Part shown: piece by piece, positions 34,649 through 42,656 of the stretch | How the letters are laid out: every line of letters begins with the position of its first letter | Position numbering within the stretch: position 1 is the first letter of the stretch | Assembly (NCBI GenBank): GCA_029558835.1 | Contig: JAKQDH010000009.1 | Location: forward strand, 1 to 46,400 | Origin: Planctomycetota bacterium | Lineage (GTDB): Bacteria; Planctomycetota; Phycisphaerae; UBA1845 | Length of the DNA: 46,400 nt | Direction: 5' to 3' | The notes under the pieces: model-generated | Seen by the model: only the letters and a program-made list of their open reading frames with translations | What the model was told of the DNA's origin: nothing | The model's database searches: none | Program-made: the position numbers and the translations under genes

Positions 34649-35129
34649 CCAGACGACCTGGGGCAGCCGTGCGCCAGTCAGGGTACCCGGGCACGGCGCG
34701 GGCCGCCTTTGACGCTGGGCGTCAAGGGGAGCCGGCCCGCGGCTTGACGGCGGCGCTACGCTTGGCCAGGCCACCCCACCTGGGCACTCGGTTTCCCCGT
34801 TCGGCGGAGGTGCTGGGGACACCGACGCGGCCCGACTTCGGGGGGCGATGGTGTTCGGGGCGGGGGTCAGGACGGGTTCCCGGAGCCCGTCGCGCGATCG
34901 GTGGCCTGGCTGCCGCTCGGGGGTTAACTTGCAACCGGTGGGCCGAACCCTAAACTCCGCGATCGGGGGGTGCTACCGGGCGTATCGGGCGGGGGCCTGT
35001 CGGCGGGGAGGGTGGAGGTCGGCGCCAAGAGCAGGACTGTCCCGTCGCACGCGGCTTGCCCGCGGAAGCCGGGTACGAGTTGATTGTCATTCAGGCCAGA
35101 GATACTGCTGCGAAGGATTACCATAAGCT
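34649..35129. other. Intergenic region with one palindromic repeat, otherwise no gene
   Basis: 481 bases upstream of the TPR / alpha-CTD gene. It contains the TTGACGC palindrome repeat (34704-34749) and a TTGATT-N17-TACTGC promoter-like pair near 35079 whose -10 half is weak. No frame with support is seen. Confidence 0.4.
34704..34749 (-). repeat. TTGACGC palindrome repeat, copy 1
   Basis: Core TTGACGC-TGG-GCGTCAA at 34709-34725 with a flanking GCCGCGGGC segment. Read on the minus strand it matches the element at 42325-42361 in order: GCCGCGGGC, CTCCC, TTGACGCC, AGCGTCAAA. A second dispersed palindrome family of this genome. Confidence 0.75.
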
Positions 35130-36098
35130 ATGTCCGCAACGCTGGAAGAGATCGCGCAGAAGGTTCGGGAAGGCGGATTGGAGGAGGCGGAGCAGGCCTT
35201 GGCGTCGGCCGGGCCCACCGCGGGGTCGCAGGCCGAGCACCTCTTCCTGCGCGCCTTGTTGCACGAGCGGCGCCACGAGTGGGAGGCGGCACTGGACGGC
35301 TACGATGAAGCCCTGGCGGCCGAGCCCGCCCACCAGGAGGCGTTGTTCCGGGCGGCCGTCCTGCACGACCGGCTGGGCAACGACGAAGAGGCCCTGGCGC
35401 TGTACGAACGTTGCGCCGCCCAGGAGCAGGCCCCGGTCAGCGCCCTGATCAACTTGGCCGTCCTCTACGAGGAAGAGGGTCGGCTGGACGAAGCGCGCAC
35501 GTGCCTGGAGAGCGTGCTGGCGACGTATCCGGAGCACGCGCGGGCCCGTCAGGCGCTGCGTTCCGTGAAGGCCTCGTACACGATGTACTACGACGAGAAG
35601 ACGCAGCGCGACCGCGAGCTGCGCAGCGCCGTCCTCGACACGCCGGTGACGGACTTCGAGTTGAGCGTGCGCAGCCGCAACTGCCTCAAGCAGATGAGCA
35701 TCCGGACGCTGGGCGACCTGCTGCGCATCACCGAGGCGGAGCTGCTCAGCTACAAGAACTTCGGCGAGACGTCGCTCAATGAGATCAAGGCCATGCTGTC
35801 CCAGAAGGGGCTGCGCCTGGGGCAGGCGGTGCCGGGGATCGGCGCGCCGCTGCCGCCCGCGCCGGTCGAGCGCCGTGCCGGGTACGATCCGGCCCTGCTG
35901 ATGCGCCCGGTGGCCGACCTGGAGCTGTCGGTGCGCGCCCGCCGCTGCCTCCAGCGCCTGGGGGTGGCCACCATCGGTGAACTCATCGAGCACAAGGAAG
36001 CGGAACTGACCGCGATGAAGAACTTCGGGCAGACCTCGCTGTCGGAAGTGAAGCGGCAACTCTCCCAGTTCGGGCTGTCCCTGCGGACGACGGAGTAG
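35130..36098 (+). CDS. TPR protein with two RNA polymerase alpha-CTD-like domains
   Basis: 322 residues. Three or four TPR-like units fill residues about 20-145 (LALYERCAAQEQ, EEGRLDEARTCLESVL and neighbours). Two alpha-CTD-like modules follow, at about 168-228 and 256-318. Each keeps the helix pattern ELSVRSRNCL or ELSVRARRCL, a GDLL/GELI turn and a NFGETSL or NFGQTSL end. In E. coli alpha the residues R265, N268 and C269 contact DNA or activators; the first module keeps all three, the second has Arg where N268 should be. No sign of the alpha N-terminal domain. Similar proteins occur in planctomycetes (recalled). A DNA- or polymerase-contacting adaptor is plausible. Confidence 0.85.
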   Translation: MSATLEEIAQKVREGGLEEAEQALASAGPTAGSQAEHLFLRALLHERRHEWEAALDGYDEALAAEPAHQEALFRAAVLHDRLGNDEEALALYERCAAQEQAPVSALINLAVLYEEEGRLDEARTCLESVLATYPEHARARQALRSVKASYTMYYDEKTQRDRELRSAVLDTPVTDFELSVRSRNCLKQMSIRTLGDLLRITEAELLSYKNFGETSLNEIKAMLSQKGLRLGQAVPGIGAPLPPAPVERRAGYDPALLMRPVADLELSVRARRCLQRLGVATIGELIEHKEAELTAMKNFGQTSLSEVKRQLSQFGLSLRTTE

Positions 36099-36386
36099 CA
36101 GCCCGCCGTCGCGTTGGGCGCGGGTGGGTTTCGACGCGGGTAACCCGCGCAGAGCGATCGCGTGTTCCTCTGTCGCGCCGCGACCCGTATGCAGGAATCC
36201 AGGCCGGGAGGTGTAGCCGCGCCCGCTCGTGTATGGCCAACCGCCGTGGGAGCCGGAGTCCACCGAGGTACGGAGAGGCCCGAGCGATCACACACCTCCA
36301 GAGGAGCAGCCGTAGCCCAACCAGTGAAGGCCTCCGCGTATCGCGCTGTGACGCAGTGTGCGTCGGGGCCGGTCGAGAAGCCAAGA

Positions 36387-37049
36387 GTGTTGCTGAGAGT
36401 GCAGATCTCTCTAACATGCCTGAGTCTGGGCATTGCCCCGGCGGTCATGGGATCAGCGTGCCGCCAAGCGAAGCATGAACTCCGGGCGGATGCCGCGCAT
36501 GCGGAAGAGGCACGCGAGCCAAGCCACCCCGACGCGACACTTGGCGTTAAACTCACCGGCACCGACGACAGGCCGGAACTGGTCATCCTGCTGAGCAACT
36601 CCGGGGTGGTACCGATTACGGTGGATCGCGAGCTGGTGATTCCCCTGTGGATTCACCTGAAGAACGCTGCGGGCGAGGAGGTATCCTGCGAGTGGCTCGA
36701 AGCGCGGGAGGCGCGGTCGGGGGACGGCGCCTACTGGGCGCAGCGTCTGGTCAACCTCGCGCCCGGCGAGTCCGTGGCGCGCCGCGTGTTACTCAGGGAT
36801 GGTTTCTACGCCTGGTCCGCATGGACTCCGTTCTATTACCCCGAAGACGGCGTTGTGCTCGAAGGGCGGCCACACACCAGCGAACGGAGACGGCGTCTTT
36901 CGGACTCCGTCAGGATCGGTGACATTCGAAGGGTGACGGTATCGTGTTGGCCGCGGGACCGACGGACCGTTGCAGAGCACCTGGGCGTCCCCTCGGGCGA
37001 GCTTACCGTGTTTACCGGTATGCTGTCTGCCACATGGGACAAGAAGTGA
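36387..37049 (+). CDS. Putative lipoprotein, function unknown
   Basis: 220 residues from a GTG at 36387, chosen because it opens directly onto a signal sequence (VLLRVQISLTCLSLGIAPAV) ending in a lipobox-like MGSAC; the frame is open 75 codons further upstream with no ribosome site that stands out. The mature part has no recognised domain; it contains beta-rich segments such as ELVILLSNSGVVPITVDREL and PLWIHLKNAAG, which look like an immunoglobulin-like fold. The end overlaps the next gene by one base (TGATG), so they are cotranscribed. The start is uncertain. Confidence 0.6.
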   Translation: MLLRVQISLTCLSLGIAPAVMGSACRQAKHELRADAAHAEEAREPSHPDATLGVKLTGTDDRPELVILLSNSGVVPITVDRELVIPLWIHLKNAAGEEVSCEWLEAREARSGDGAYWAQRLVNLAPGESVARRVLLRDGFYAWSAWTPFYYPEDGVVLEGRPHTSERRRRLSDSVRIGDIRRVTVSCWPRDRRTVAEHLGVPSGELTVFTGMLSATWDKK

Positions 37050-37444
37050 TGTCGACCAGCTTAGCCAGGCGGATCACTGCGCTTGCGACATTGAGTGGAC
37101 TTGCGGTGTCATGGGGCGGCGTCGGCTGCATGAGGACGGTAGTGCTCAGCGACGATTCGTGCGCGCTCCATTTGTCCCGGCCCAAGGACGGCACTCGCGT
37201 GTGCGGAACGCGGATTGAACTTGTCGGTTTCGACCCCGGCGCCAGGACAGCCACCATTCGTGTCTCCCCACCACAGGAACTGCTGACTGCGGAGGAGGGA
37301 GGCTACTTCGGTTCCGGCAAGGGCCTCAGGCTTGTGCGTGTCTCGGAGCGGGGCGTCGATCTGGAGGCGATGTGGGGCGACACCCGGTCCGAGCTGACGT
37401 GGGACTTCAGCTTCCTTCGGCGATCGCGGGGGTCGTCGAGATGA
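37049..37444 (+). CDS. Small putative lipoprotein, function unknown
   Basis: 131 residues. The ATG at 37049 shares its A with the stop of the preceding gene (TGATG), which decides this start; an ATG five codons upstream is possible. A signal sequence at about 5-27 ends in a lipobox-like GGVGC. The mature part has two further Cys and strands such as TRIELVGFDPGARTATIRV. No domain recognised. It is probably made together with the preceding lipoprotein, and the two may act together at the cell envelope. Confidence 0.6.
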   Translation: MSTSLARRITALATLSGLAVSWGGVGCMRTVVLSDDSCALHLSRPKDGTRVCGTRIELVGFDPGARTATIRVSPPQELLTAEEGGYFGSGKGLRLVRVSERGVDLEAMWGDTRSELTWDFSFLRRSRGSSR

Positions 37445-37505
37445 TCTCGCCTGGCGCGTGGGGTCTCCTCGTCACCGAGAGCGAGGTTCGCCGGGCAGCG
37501 GACTG

Positions 37506-38030
37506 TCATGGTGTTTGCATGAGGTTCTGAGGCACCGGGTACTCACGCCCCAGCACGAACCGGGCACACTCATGCCGCAGCATCTCGTAGGGTGACATGC
37601 ACTTGATTCGCATTCCGATGCACATGTCGGGAATCTTGACCTTGTAGGTGGACGCCGAGGGCACTTCGTGTGTCACGACGGTGTGCTTGCCGGCGTGAGC
37701 CTGCGACATCAGATAGTAGTCCGCCTTCTGGAGAAAAGTGCTGATTGCCGAAGCGTCGTAGTGTTGGCCCTGCACCCAGGCTGTTACCGCCGCAAACGAG
37801 CGCAGCGTCGCCTCGTCCGGTGGCAGGAAGAAACCGTCGCCGCGCGTCGCGGCCCACTCCGACAGCTCATCCTGCACGGCCTCGATCTCGTCGCCCACCT
37901 TCTCAATGCTGTAGACCTTGCCCGCTTGGTTTTCCCGGATGAGCCAGTTCCAGAACACTGGACAGAAATCCAGTCCATAATGCAGGTTCTTGGCGCGGAC
38001 GAACACGTCGGCATCGAGGAGGTAAGCCAC
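37506..38030 (-). CDS. DUF4411 family PIN-like protein, putative toxin
   Basis: 174 residues. The N-terminus MAYLLDADVFVRAKN has the first PIN aspartates, and an acidic residue in EKVGDEIEAV and Asp in KADYYLMSQAHAG fit the remaining nuclease positions. The tail VVTHEVPSASTYKVKIPDMC is typical of DUF4411. Such proteins are paired with ImmA/IrrE-type partners, as here: that gene lies upstream on the same strand and ends 4 bases before this start. In known pairs the PIN protein is thought to be an RNase toxin; this is from family knowledge and not shown for this gene. Confidence 0.85.
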   Translation of the reverse strand: MAYLLDADVFVRAKNLHYGLDFCPVFWNWLIRENQAGKVYSIEKVGDEIEAVQDELSEWAATRGDGFFLPPDEATLRSFAAVTAWVQGQHYDASAISTFLQKADYYLMSQAHAGKHTVVTHEVPSASTYKVKIPDMCIGMRIKCMSPYEMLRHECARFVLGREYPVPQNLMQTP

Positions 38031-38034
38031 TACT

Positions 38035-39111
38035 TCACCACCCCTGGCTCTGCCCGAGTTCGCGGAAGGTGGACATCTTCTTGAAGCTGAGCAGGTGAGA
38101 CGCCTCTGTGAACGACGCGCGGGCCTCCCAGGTGCTGCTGACCACCGCGCGGGCGAAACGCTTGCTGACCCGAGCAGCGGTGGTGAGGTAGAAGTCGCCT
38201 CCGCCGGTACGCGGGACGCTTGTCAGGCGTTGCAGCTCCCCGTCGTACGCGCGCCGGAACGATTCCCGCGCCAGCCCCCCGGCGTCGTGAACGCGCCGCA
38301 GAACGACGAGCGTGCTCACCTTGAAGCGGCGTGCCAGACGATCCAGCTCGCCCTGTAGCGCCGCGCCCGGATCGAACCCCCGGCGGAAGACGGCGAGGGG
38401 GACCAGCAACTCCGCCGCCACGCTGTTGCACCATTTCTCGAGGGAATTCGTCGGTCTGGACCGCGGCTCCACATCCGTGAGGGCAGACTGGCCCACCCAC
38501 AGATGCGCGATCTCGTGGGCCAGGGTGAACATCTGCCCGGCCTTCGTATCGGCGCCGTTGACGAACACCAGCGGCGCGAGCTGGTCGCAGAGGGCGAAGC
38601 CGCGGAACTCGGCGGGGTCTAGTTTGCGGCGGTTGTTGCTGCCCACCACGCCGTTGACCATGACCAGAATACCGAGGTTCTCCGCCTGCTCGATGAAGCG
38701 GCGCAAGGCGTCCGTCCAGGTCGACATCTGCCGCCGCTCATCCACGTCGAACGCCAGCGCGTCGCGCATCCTGGCTGCGACTGCCACGGCGTCGTCCGTC
38801 GGCTTGGCCGAGCCGACCAGCGCGAACGGCCGCTCCCCAGCGACTCGGGCGTATTCGCGATACCACTCCTGCTGTTGCTGGCTGATGTAGATCGTGTCGA
38901 GCAGGTCAGGGCTGGGCCGCCTGATCGCCTCCCCGCGGATCGTCCGAAAGTCCGGGATGGGGACGCGTTCGGCGGGCGGGCACGGTGCGAAGAAACAACC
39001 GAACGGCGTGTGCGTCGCCGCCGCCGCCCGACGCAGTAGCGTACCACGTGCGGGCCCCGAGGGTGTCTCCGCCCCTGCCGGCACAGTGAGCACGCGGAAC
39101 GCCGAGGGCAC
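38035..39111 (-). CDS. ImmA/IrrE-type metallopeptidase-like protein, partner of the PIN gene, N-terminal HTH missing
   Basis: 358 residues from a GTG at 39111. Residues about 60-270 match the ImmA/IrrE (DUF955) family as found next to DUF4411: VPIPDFRTI, SSWxDALRR-like TWTDALRRFIEQAENLGILV, VNGVVGSNNRRKLD and the zinc motif in FTLAHEIAHLW. Relatives of this type begin with an XRE-like HTH of about 50 residues that binds the operon promoter; here only the last turns before it can be seen (AAAATHTPFGCFFAPCPPAE), preceded by an unrelated sequence. An in-frame TAG lies 16 codons before the GTG. No HTH is readable in the other frames, so the gene seems truncated and may be a partial pseudogene. 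Confidence 0.75.
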   Translation of the reverse strand: MPSAFRVLTVPAGAETPSGPARGTLLRRAAAATHTPFGCFFAPCPPAERVPIPDFRTIRGEAIRRPSPDLLDTIYISQQQQEWYREYARVAGERPFALVGSAKPTDDAVAVAARMRDALAFDVDERRQMSTWTDALRRFIEQAENLGILVMVNGVVGSNNRRKLDPAEFRGFALCDQLAPLVFVNGADTKAGQMFTLAHEIAHLWVGQSALTDVEPRSRPTNSLEKWCNSVAAELLVPLAVFRRGFDPGAALQGELDRLARRFKVSTLVVLRRVHDAGGLARESFRRAYDGELQRLTSVPRTGGGDFYLTTAARVSKRFARAVVSSTWEARASFTEASHLLSFKKMSTFRELGQSQGW

Positions 39112-39361
39112 GTTGACGGGGTGGTTCTCAATTGCCTCCGTGATCCACTACCCGGTTGAGCCCCGCGAGCGGAAACAGGCGGAGAAGCCCGGCACGCCGA
39201 CACCAGGGGGCCGCGGCGTTGCCCACCGATCACCCGCCCGTCCTTTCGCGGGTTGCCAGCTTCACCCGCGTGGGACATAGTGGAGCCCAGTCGCCTCGCT
39301 CCGGGGCGCCGGTGCGGGCGCGCCGGAGGCGGCAGGGCGCGGGCACGCGCGGGAGATCAAG

Positions 39362-40657
39362 ATGACGATTCAGCGGCCTGATCTCCTACGCTGGCTGGCA
39401 AGTTGCGGAGCGACCGCGGTGTTGATGCTGTTGCTGGGCCTCGGCCTGACCCACGTGCTTGATCTGTACGCCCGGCCACGCCCGGAGCCGGTGCCGCTGT
39501 GGGAGGGTGCCCCGGCCGTCCGGGACGTACGCGTGCTGCTGGCCTCCGGTGCGGAACGTATCCGCCTGCGCGCCGACAGAGAGGTACCCGTGCGGGACGG
39601 CCAGGACCGGCCGTTGGGCAGCTTCAGCGCGGCCGAGTGGTCGATCGTGCAGTTCGATCCCACGGGCGGGCTGCGTTGCGGCGACGAACTGTGGGACGCC
39701 GGTGCGGTCACACTGACGGCCCAGGCGGGCCATTGGGTGTGGGTATCCATCGAGCGCAGCGGCCAATGGTCGGTCGGCATCGCCTGTCCGGGCCGGTTGA
39801 CGGTGGAGCCCGACGGCACGGGGCAACGGTTGCGCGTCACGAATGCGCTGGACCTGGAGACCTACACGGCCTGCGTGGTGGCGGGCGAGGTCTGGCCCGA
39901 CTTTCACCGCGAGGCATACCGCGTGCAGGCCATCGCGGCCCGGACGTTCGCGTGGTATCAGATGCTGCGCCGGGCAAGCTCGCCGTACGACGTGACCAGC
40001 ACCGAGGCGGCCCAGGTGTATCAGGGTCTGCGTTTTGACGCGACCGGGCGCGCGGCAACTCTGGCCACCCGCGCAACGCGCGGCGTCGTGTGCACGTACC
40101 TGGCCGGCGACACCCCCGCGGTGTTCCCGACGTATTACAGTGCGGCCTGCGGCGGCGTCACGCAGTCGGCCAACGTCTTCGGCGAAGCGGCGCCGCTACC
40201 CGTTTTGGGTGGCGGCGTTCCGTGCGACTACTGCAGCATCGCGCCCGGCGAGACGTATCGTTGGGGTGCGGTCAGCATGCCGCTCGCGGACGTGGAGCAA
40301 CGCCTCTGCGCGCGGGAGCCGGATCTGGAGCGCCTGCGTCCGCTGGCGGCCGTGGAGGCCGCGACCCGCGATGAGGCCGGGCGGCTGCTGCGGATTCGTC
40401 TGACGGCTACTGCCGGGCAAACCTACGAGATGGACGCGGAGCGCTTCCGCCTCGCGCTCGGCGCGCGCGTGGTGCGCAGCGCCTTCTGCGACATCCAGAT
40501 GGACACCGGCGTGGTGACGTTTGCCAACGGTCGGGGCTTTGGGCACGGCGTGGGTCTGTGCCAATGGGGCATGGAAGGCCAGGCCCGGACCGGCAAGCGC
40601 GCGGGCGACATCCTGCGCTACTACTACCCCGGCACGATCCTGCGCCGGCTGTACTGA
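39362..40657 (+). CDS. SpoIID/LytB domain protein
   Basis: 431 residues. One membrane helix at about 12-30 anchors the protein. The SpoIID domain (about 155-425) has LETYTACVVAGEVWPDFH with the likely catalytic Glu, LRVQAIAARTF-like YRVQAIAARTFAWYQ, TYYSAACGGVT and the closing GRGFGHGVGLCQWGMEGQA. SpoIID is a lytic transglycosylase that cuts peptidoglycan strands lacking stem peptides during sporulation; in non-spore-formers relatives are thought to work in wall remodelling. Planctomycetes have thin peptidoglycan, so a wall role remains possible. It begins a run of plus-strand genes. Confidence 0.9.
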   Translation: MTIQRPDLLRWLASCGATAVLMLLLGLGLTHVLDLYARPRPEPVPLWEGAPAVRDVRVLLASGAERIRLRADREVPVRDGQDRPLGSFSAAEWSIVQFDPTGGLRCGDELWDAGAVTLTAQAGHWVWVSIERSGQWSVGIACPGRLTVEPDGTGQRLRVTNALDLETYTACVVAGEVWPDFHREAYRVQAIAARTFAWYQMLRRASSPYDVTSTEAAQVYQGLRFDATGRAATLATRATRGVVCTYLAGDTPAVFPTYYSAACGGVTQSANVFGEAAPLPVLGGGVPCDYCSIAPGETYRWGAVSMPLADVEQRLCAREPDLERLRPLAAVEAATRDEAGRLLRIRLTATAGQTYEMDAERFRLALGARVVRSAFCDIQMDTGVVTFANGRGFGHGVGLCQWGMEGQARTGKRAGDILRYYYPGTILRRLY

Positions 40658-40774
40658 CAGGGTCCGCGGGAGAGGCGAGTCACTCGTCGGTGGGAGTGCA
40701 AACGGAGCGCTCCCACGTCCGCGGAAAGCGTCGCGACTTGCGAGGCCTCACGGCTCAGCGGAGAAGTGCCTGCC

Positions 40775-41260
40775 ATGCTCATTGGTATCCTCTCCGACAC
40801 TCATGGGCGGACAAGCGCCGTTCGCCGGGCGCTGGCGCTCTTTGACACCCTGGGGGTGCAGCACGTCATTCACTGCGGGGATGTCGGCGGCATGGGCGTG
40901 CTGGAGGAACTCGTCGGTCGCCCGTGCACGTTGGTATGGGGCAACGTGGATCTGCCGGACGCGGCCACGCTCGCCTTCCTGCACGCGGTCGGCCTCCCGG
41001 CGCCAACCGACGTCCCGACGATCATCGAGCTGGACGGGCGCCGCATCGCCGTCTGGCACGGGCATGAGCCCGGCTTCCACGACGGCGCGTGCGGACCGGA
41101 CCTGGACTATGTTTTTCACGGGCACACCCACCAGCGGCAGGACGTGCGTTGGGGGCGGACGCGCATCATCAACCCCGGGGCACTGCACCGTGCCCACGTC
41201 CGGACGGTGGCGACGCTCGACCTCCGCACGGACGAACTGACCTTCCACCAACTGGAATGA
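40775..41260 (+). CDS. YfcE/MJ0936-type metallophosphoesterase
   Basis: 161 residues from the ATG at 40775, preferred over a GTG three codons earlier because GGAGAAG lies 8 bases upstream. All motifs of the calcineurin-like fold are present in order: SDTHG, HCGDVGG, WGNVDLP, WHGHEPG and FHGHTHQ, plus NPGALHR. It should be a two-metal phosphodiesterase of the small YfcE group, with low-molecular-weight substrates. The gene lies 117 bases after the SpoIID-like gene. Confidence 0.92.
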   Translation: MLIGILSDTHGRTSAVRRALALFDTLGVQHVIHCGDVGGMGVLEELVGRPCTLVWGNVDLPDAATLAFLHAVGLPAPTDVPTIIELDGRRIAVWHGHEPGFHDGACGPDLDYVFHGHTHQRQDVRWGRTRIINPGALHRAHVRTVATLDLRTDELTFHQLE

Positions 41261-41462
41261 GGCGGGGCCGGGCCGCAAGTCGGGCGGCCCGGACGGCTAC
41301 AGGGGGTCGGCTTACTGTCCGATAAGCAAGCAGGCGGGCCGCGCGCCCGTTCGACGGCCGATGGTGCCCGAGGCGGGGCGGGCGGCGTTGCAGCGCGTGG
41401 GGGCCCCGCGCCGGACGGAGCGAGAGGGACCTCACTCACGCGCGGCGGGAGAGCGCAGGCGT

Positions 41463-42305
41463 ATGTCGATCGCGGGTTCCCTGTACTACCGGGCGTGCAG
41501 TACACGCTGGGGTCTGGTATTGGCCCGGCAAGCGGCGCGCGGCTTGCGCGGGTTGGGGCTGCTGCCGCGTGACTTTCTGCCGACGCGGGCGCTCGAGCTG
41601 GACCGGAACGCTTTGGCCGGTCTGCTGCGCCTGTGGCCGCAAGTGCACTGGTCGTGCGGCGACGGCATGATGCCGGCCGAGCAACTGCTGGCCGTGTATC
41701 GTCTGGCCGTGGACTGGCCGGTCGCGGGCGACGTCGTTGAACTCGGTTCGTGGGTGGGCCTGACCACCACCTATCTGGCCACTGCCTGCCACATACGCAG
41801 GTCGGGCCACGTCTACGCGGTGGACACGTTCGCCGGTACCCGCGAGGGGGAGACCACCTACGCCAGTGTCGGCAAGTACGCCGGCGATACCTTTCCCGCG
41901 TTCCAGGCCCGCATCGCCCGGGCAGGAGTGTCAGACTATGTCACACCACTGCGCGGGTTAACGCAGGACATGGTGCACCACTATCCCGGCGGGCCCGTCC
42001 GTGTCTTGCTGATTGATGCCGATCACTCCTACGCGGGCGTGCGGCGCGACTTCGAGCTGTGGTCGCCGCTGGTCGCTCCCGGCGGGTTGATTATCTTCCA
42101 CGATTACCTCATGGAAGGTGCCGGCGTGCGTCGCTTTGTGGACGAGGACGTTGCCCGGCTGGACGGGTACGCCCTGACGCCGGGCCACGTGGCGCCCAAC
42201 GTCATGGCCGCCACGAAGCGCGCGCCTGTGCCCGCGCCGCCGCGAGACCAGCGGCATATGCGCGGGCGCGTCGATGGTACCCCCGTACTCATTGGTCCGT
42301 GCTGA
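41463..42305 (+). CDS. Class I SAM-dependent methyltransferase
   Basis: 280 residues from the ATG at 41463, with GGGAGAG about 10 bases upstream. The frame is open 34 codons further upstream without a ribosome site. Motif I is VVELGSWVGLTTTYLA (about 87-102); the acidic motif II is in VYAVDTFAG; LLIDADHSYAGVRRDFELW and GGLIIFHDY are typical of the Methyltransf_24 group, which often modifies small molecules or sugars in envelope or surface pathways. Substrate unknown. The C-terminal tail is Pro-rich. Confidence 0.83.
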   Translation: MSIAGSLYYRACSTRWGLVLARQAARGLRGLGLLPRDFLPTRALELDRNALAGLLRLWPQVHWSCGDGMMPAEQLLAVYRLAVDWPVAGDVVELGSWVGLTTTYLATACHIRRSGHVYAVDTFAGTREGETTYASVGKYAGDTFPAFQARIARAGVSDYVTPLRGLTQDMVHHYPGGPVRVLLIDADHSYAGVRRDFELWSPLVAPGGLIIFHDYLMEGAGVRRFVDEDVARLDGYALTPGHVAPNVMAATKRAPVPAPPRDQRHMRGRVDGTPVLIGPC

Positions 42306-42324
42306 GCGGGTACCCGTTGCCAGC

Positions 42325-42361
42325 GAGCCGCGGGCTTACTCCCGTTGACGCCGAGCGTCAA
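42325..42361 (+). repeat. TTGACGC palindrome repeat, copy 2
   Basis: GAGCCGCGGGC, CTCCC and the palindrome TTGACGC-CGA-GCGTCAA at 42345-42361. Same order as the inverted copy at 34704-34749. It abuts the 5'-truncated gene remnant at 42365, so its insertion may have removed that gene's start. Confidence 0.75.
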
Positions 42362-42364
42362 ACA

Positions 42365-42656
42365 ACGACGCTGACATTGGGGGTGTGTGTCGCCCTGCTG
42401 GGTTCGTCAGCGCGGGGAGCGGAGTGCCCCCAGCAAGCGATCCAAAGTTGGACGTACACAACCCAGGCGGACTTCGAGCAGGGAACGTTCATCAATCTGA
42501 ACGGAGCGAACGACCAGCTCCAGATCAACACTTGGGAACAGATACAGGATGGGGCAGGGCAAGGCAACCCGGTGCTGCGTTATGTCTAGGTCGCTTGCTC
42601 GGATCGCGGAACGGTGGTGCGGATAGACACGGTCACGCGCCAGGTCGTGGGTGAGG
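42365..42656 (+). pseudogene. Remnant of a secreted beta-propeller-like protein gene
   Basis: The frame reads a signal-peptide-like LTLGVCVALLGSSARGAE with no start codon, then a mature N-terminus including NLNGANDQLQINTWEQIQ. At 42587-42589 a TAG interrupts RYV-VACSDRGTVVRIDTVT. Relatives in planctomycetes usually have Trp here (WVA), so TGG to TAG by one base is the simplest reading. The reading after the stop stays in the same frame (GTVVRIDTVTRQVVGEG) and breaks off at about 42656, where a repeat seen next to transposase remnants begins. It is thus cut at both ends and stopped in the middle. Confidence 0.7.

Noticed and set aside
35118..36263. 381-codon minus-strand frame over the TPR / alpha-CTD gene
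   Set aside because: Gln/Arg/Leu-rich shadow; the plus-strand protein is clearly real.
36099..36386. Extension of the lipoprotein frame upstream to 36162
   Set aside because: The extra 75 codons are Arg/Pro/Ala-rich, without a ribosome site, and would put the signal peptide in the middle of the protein.
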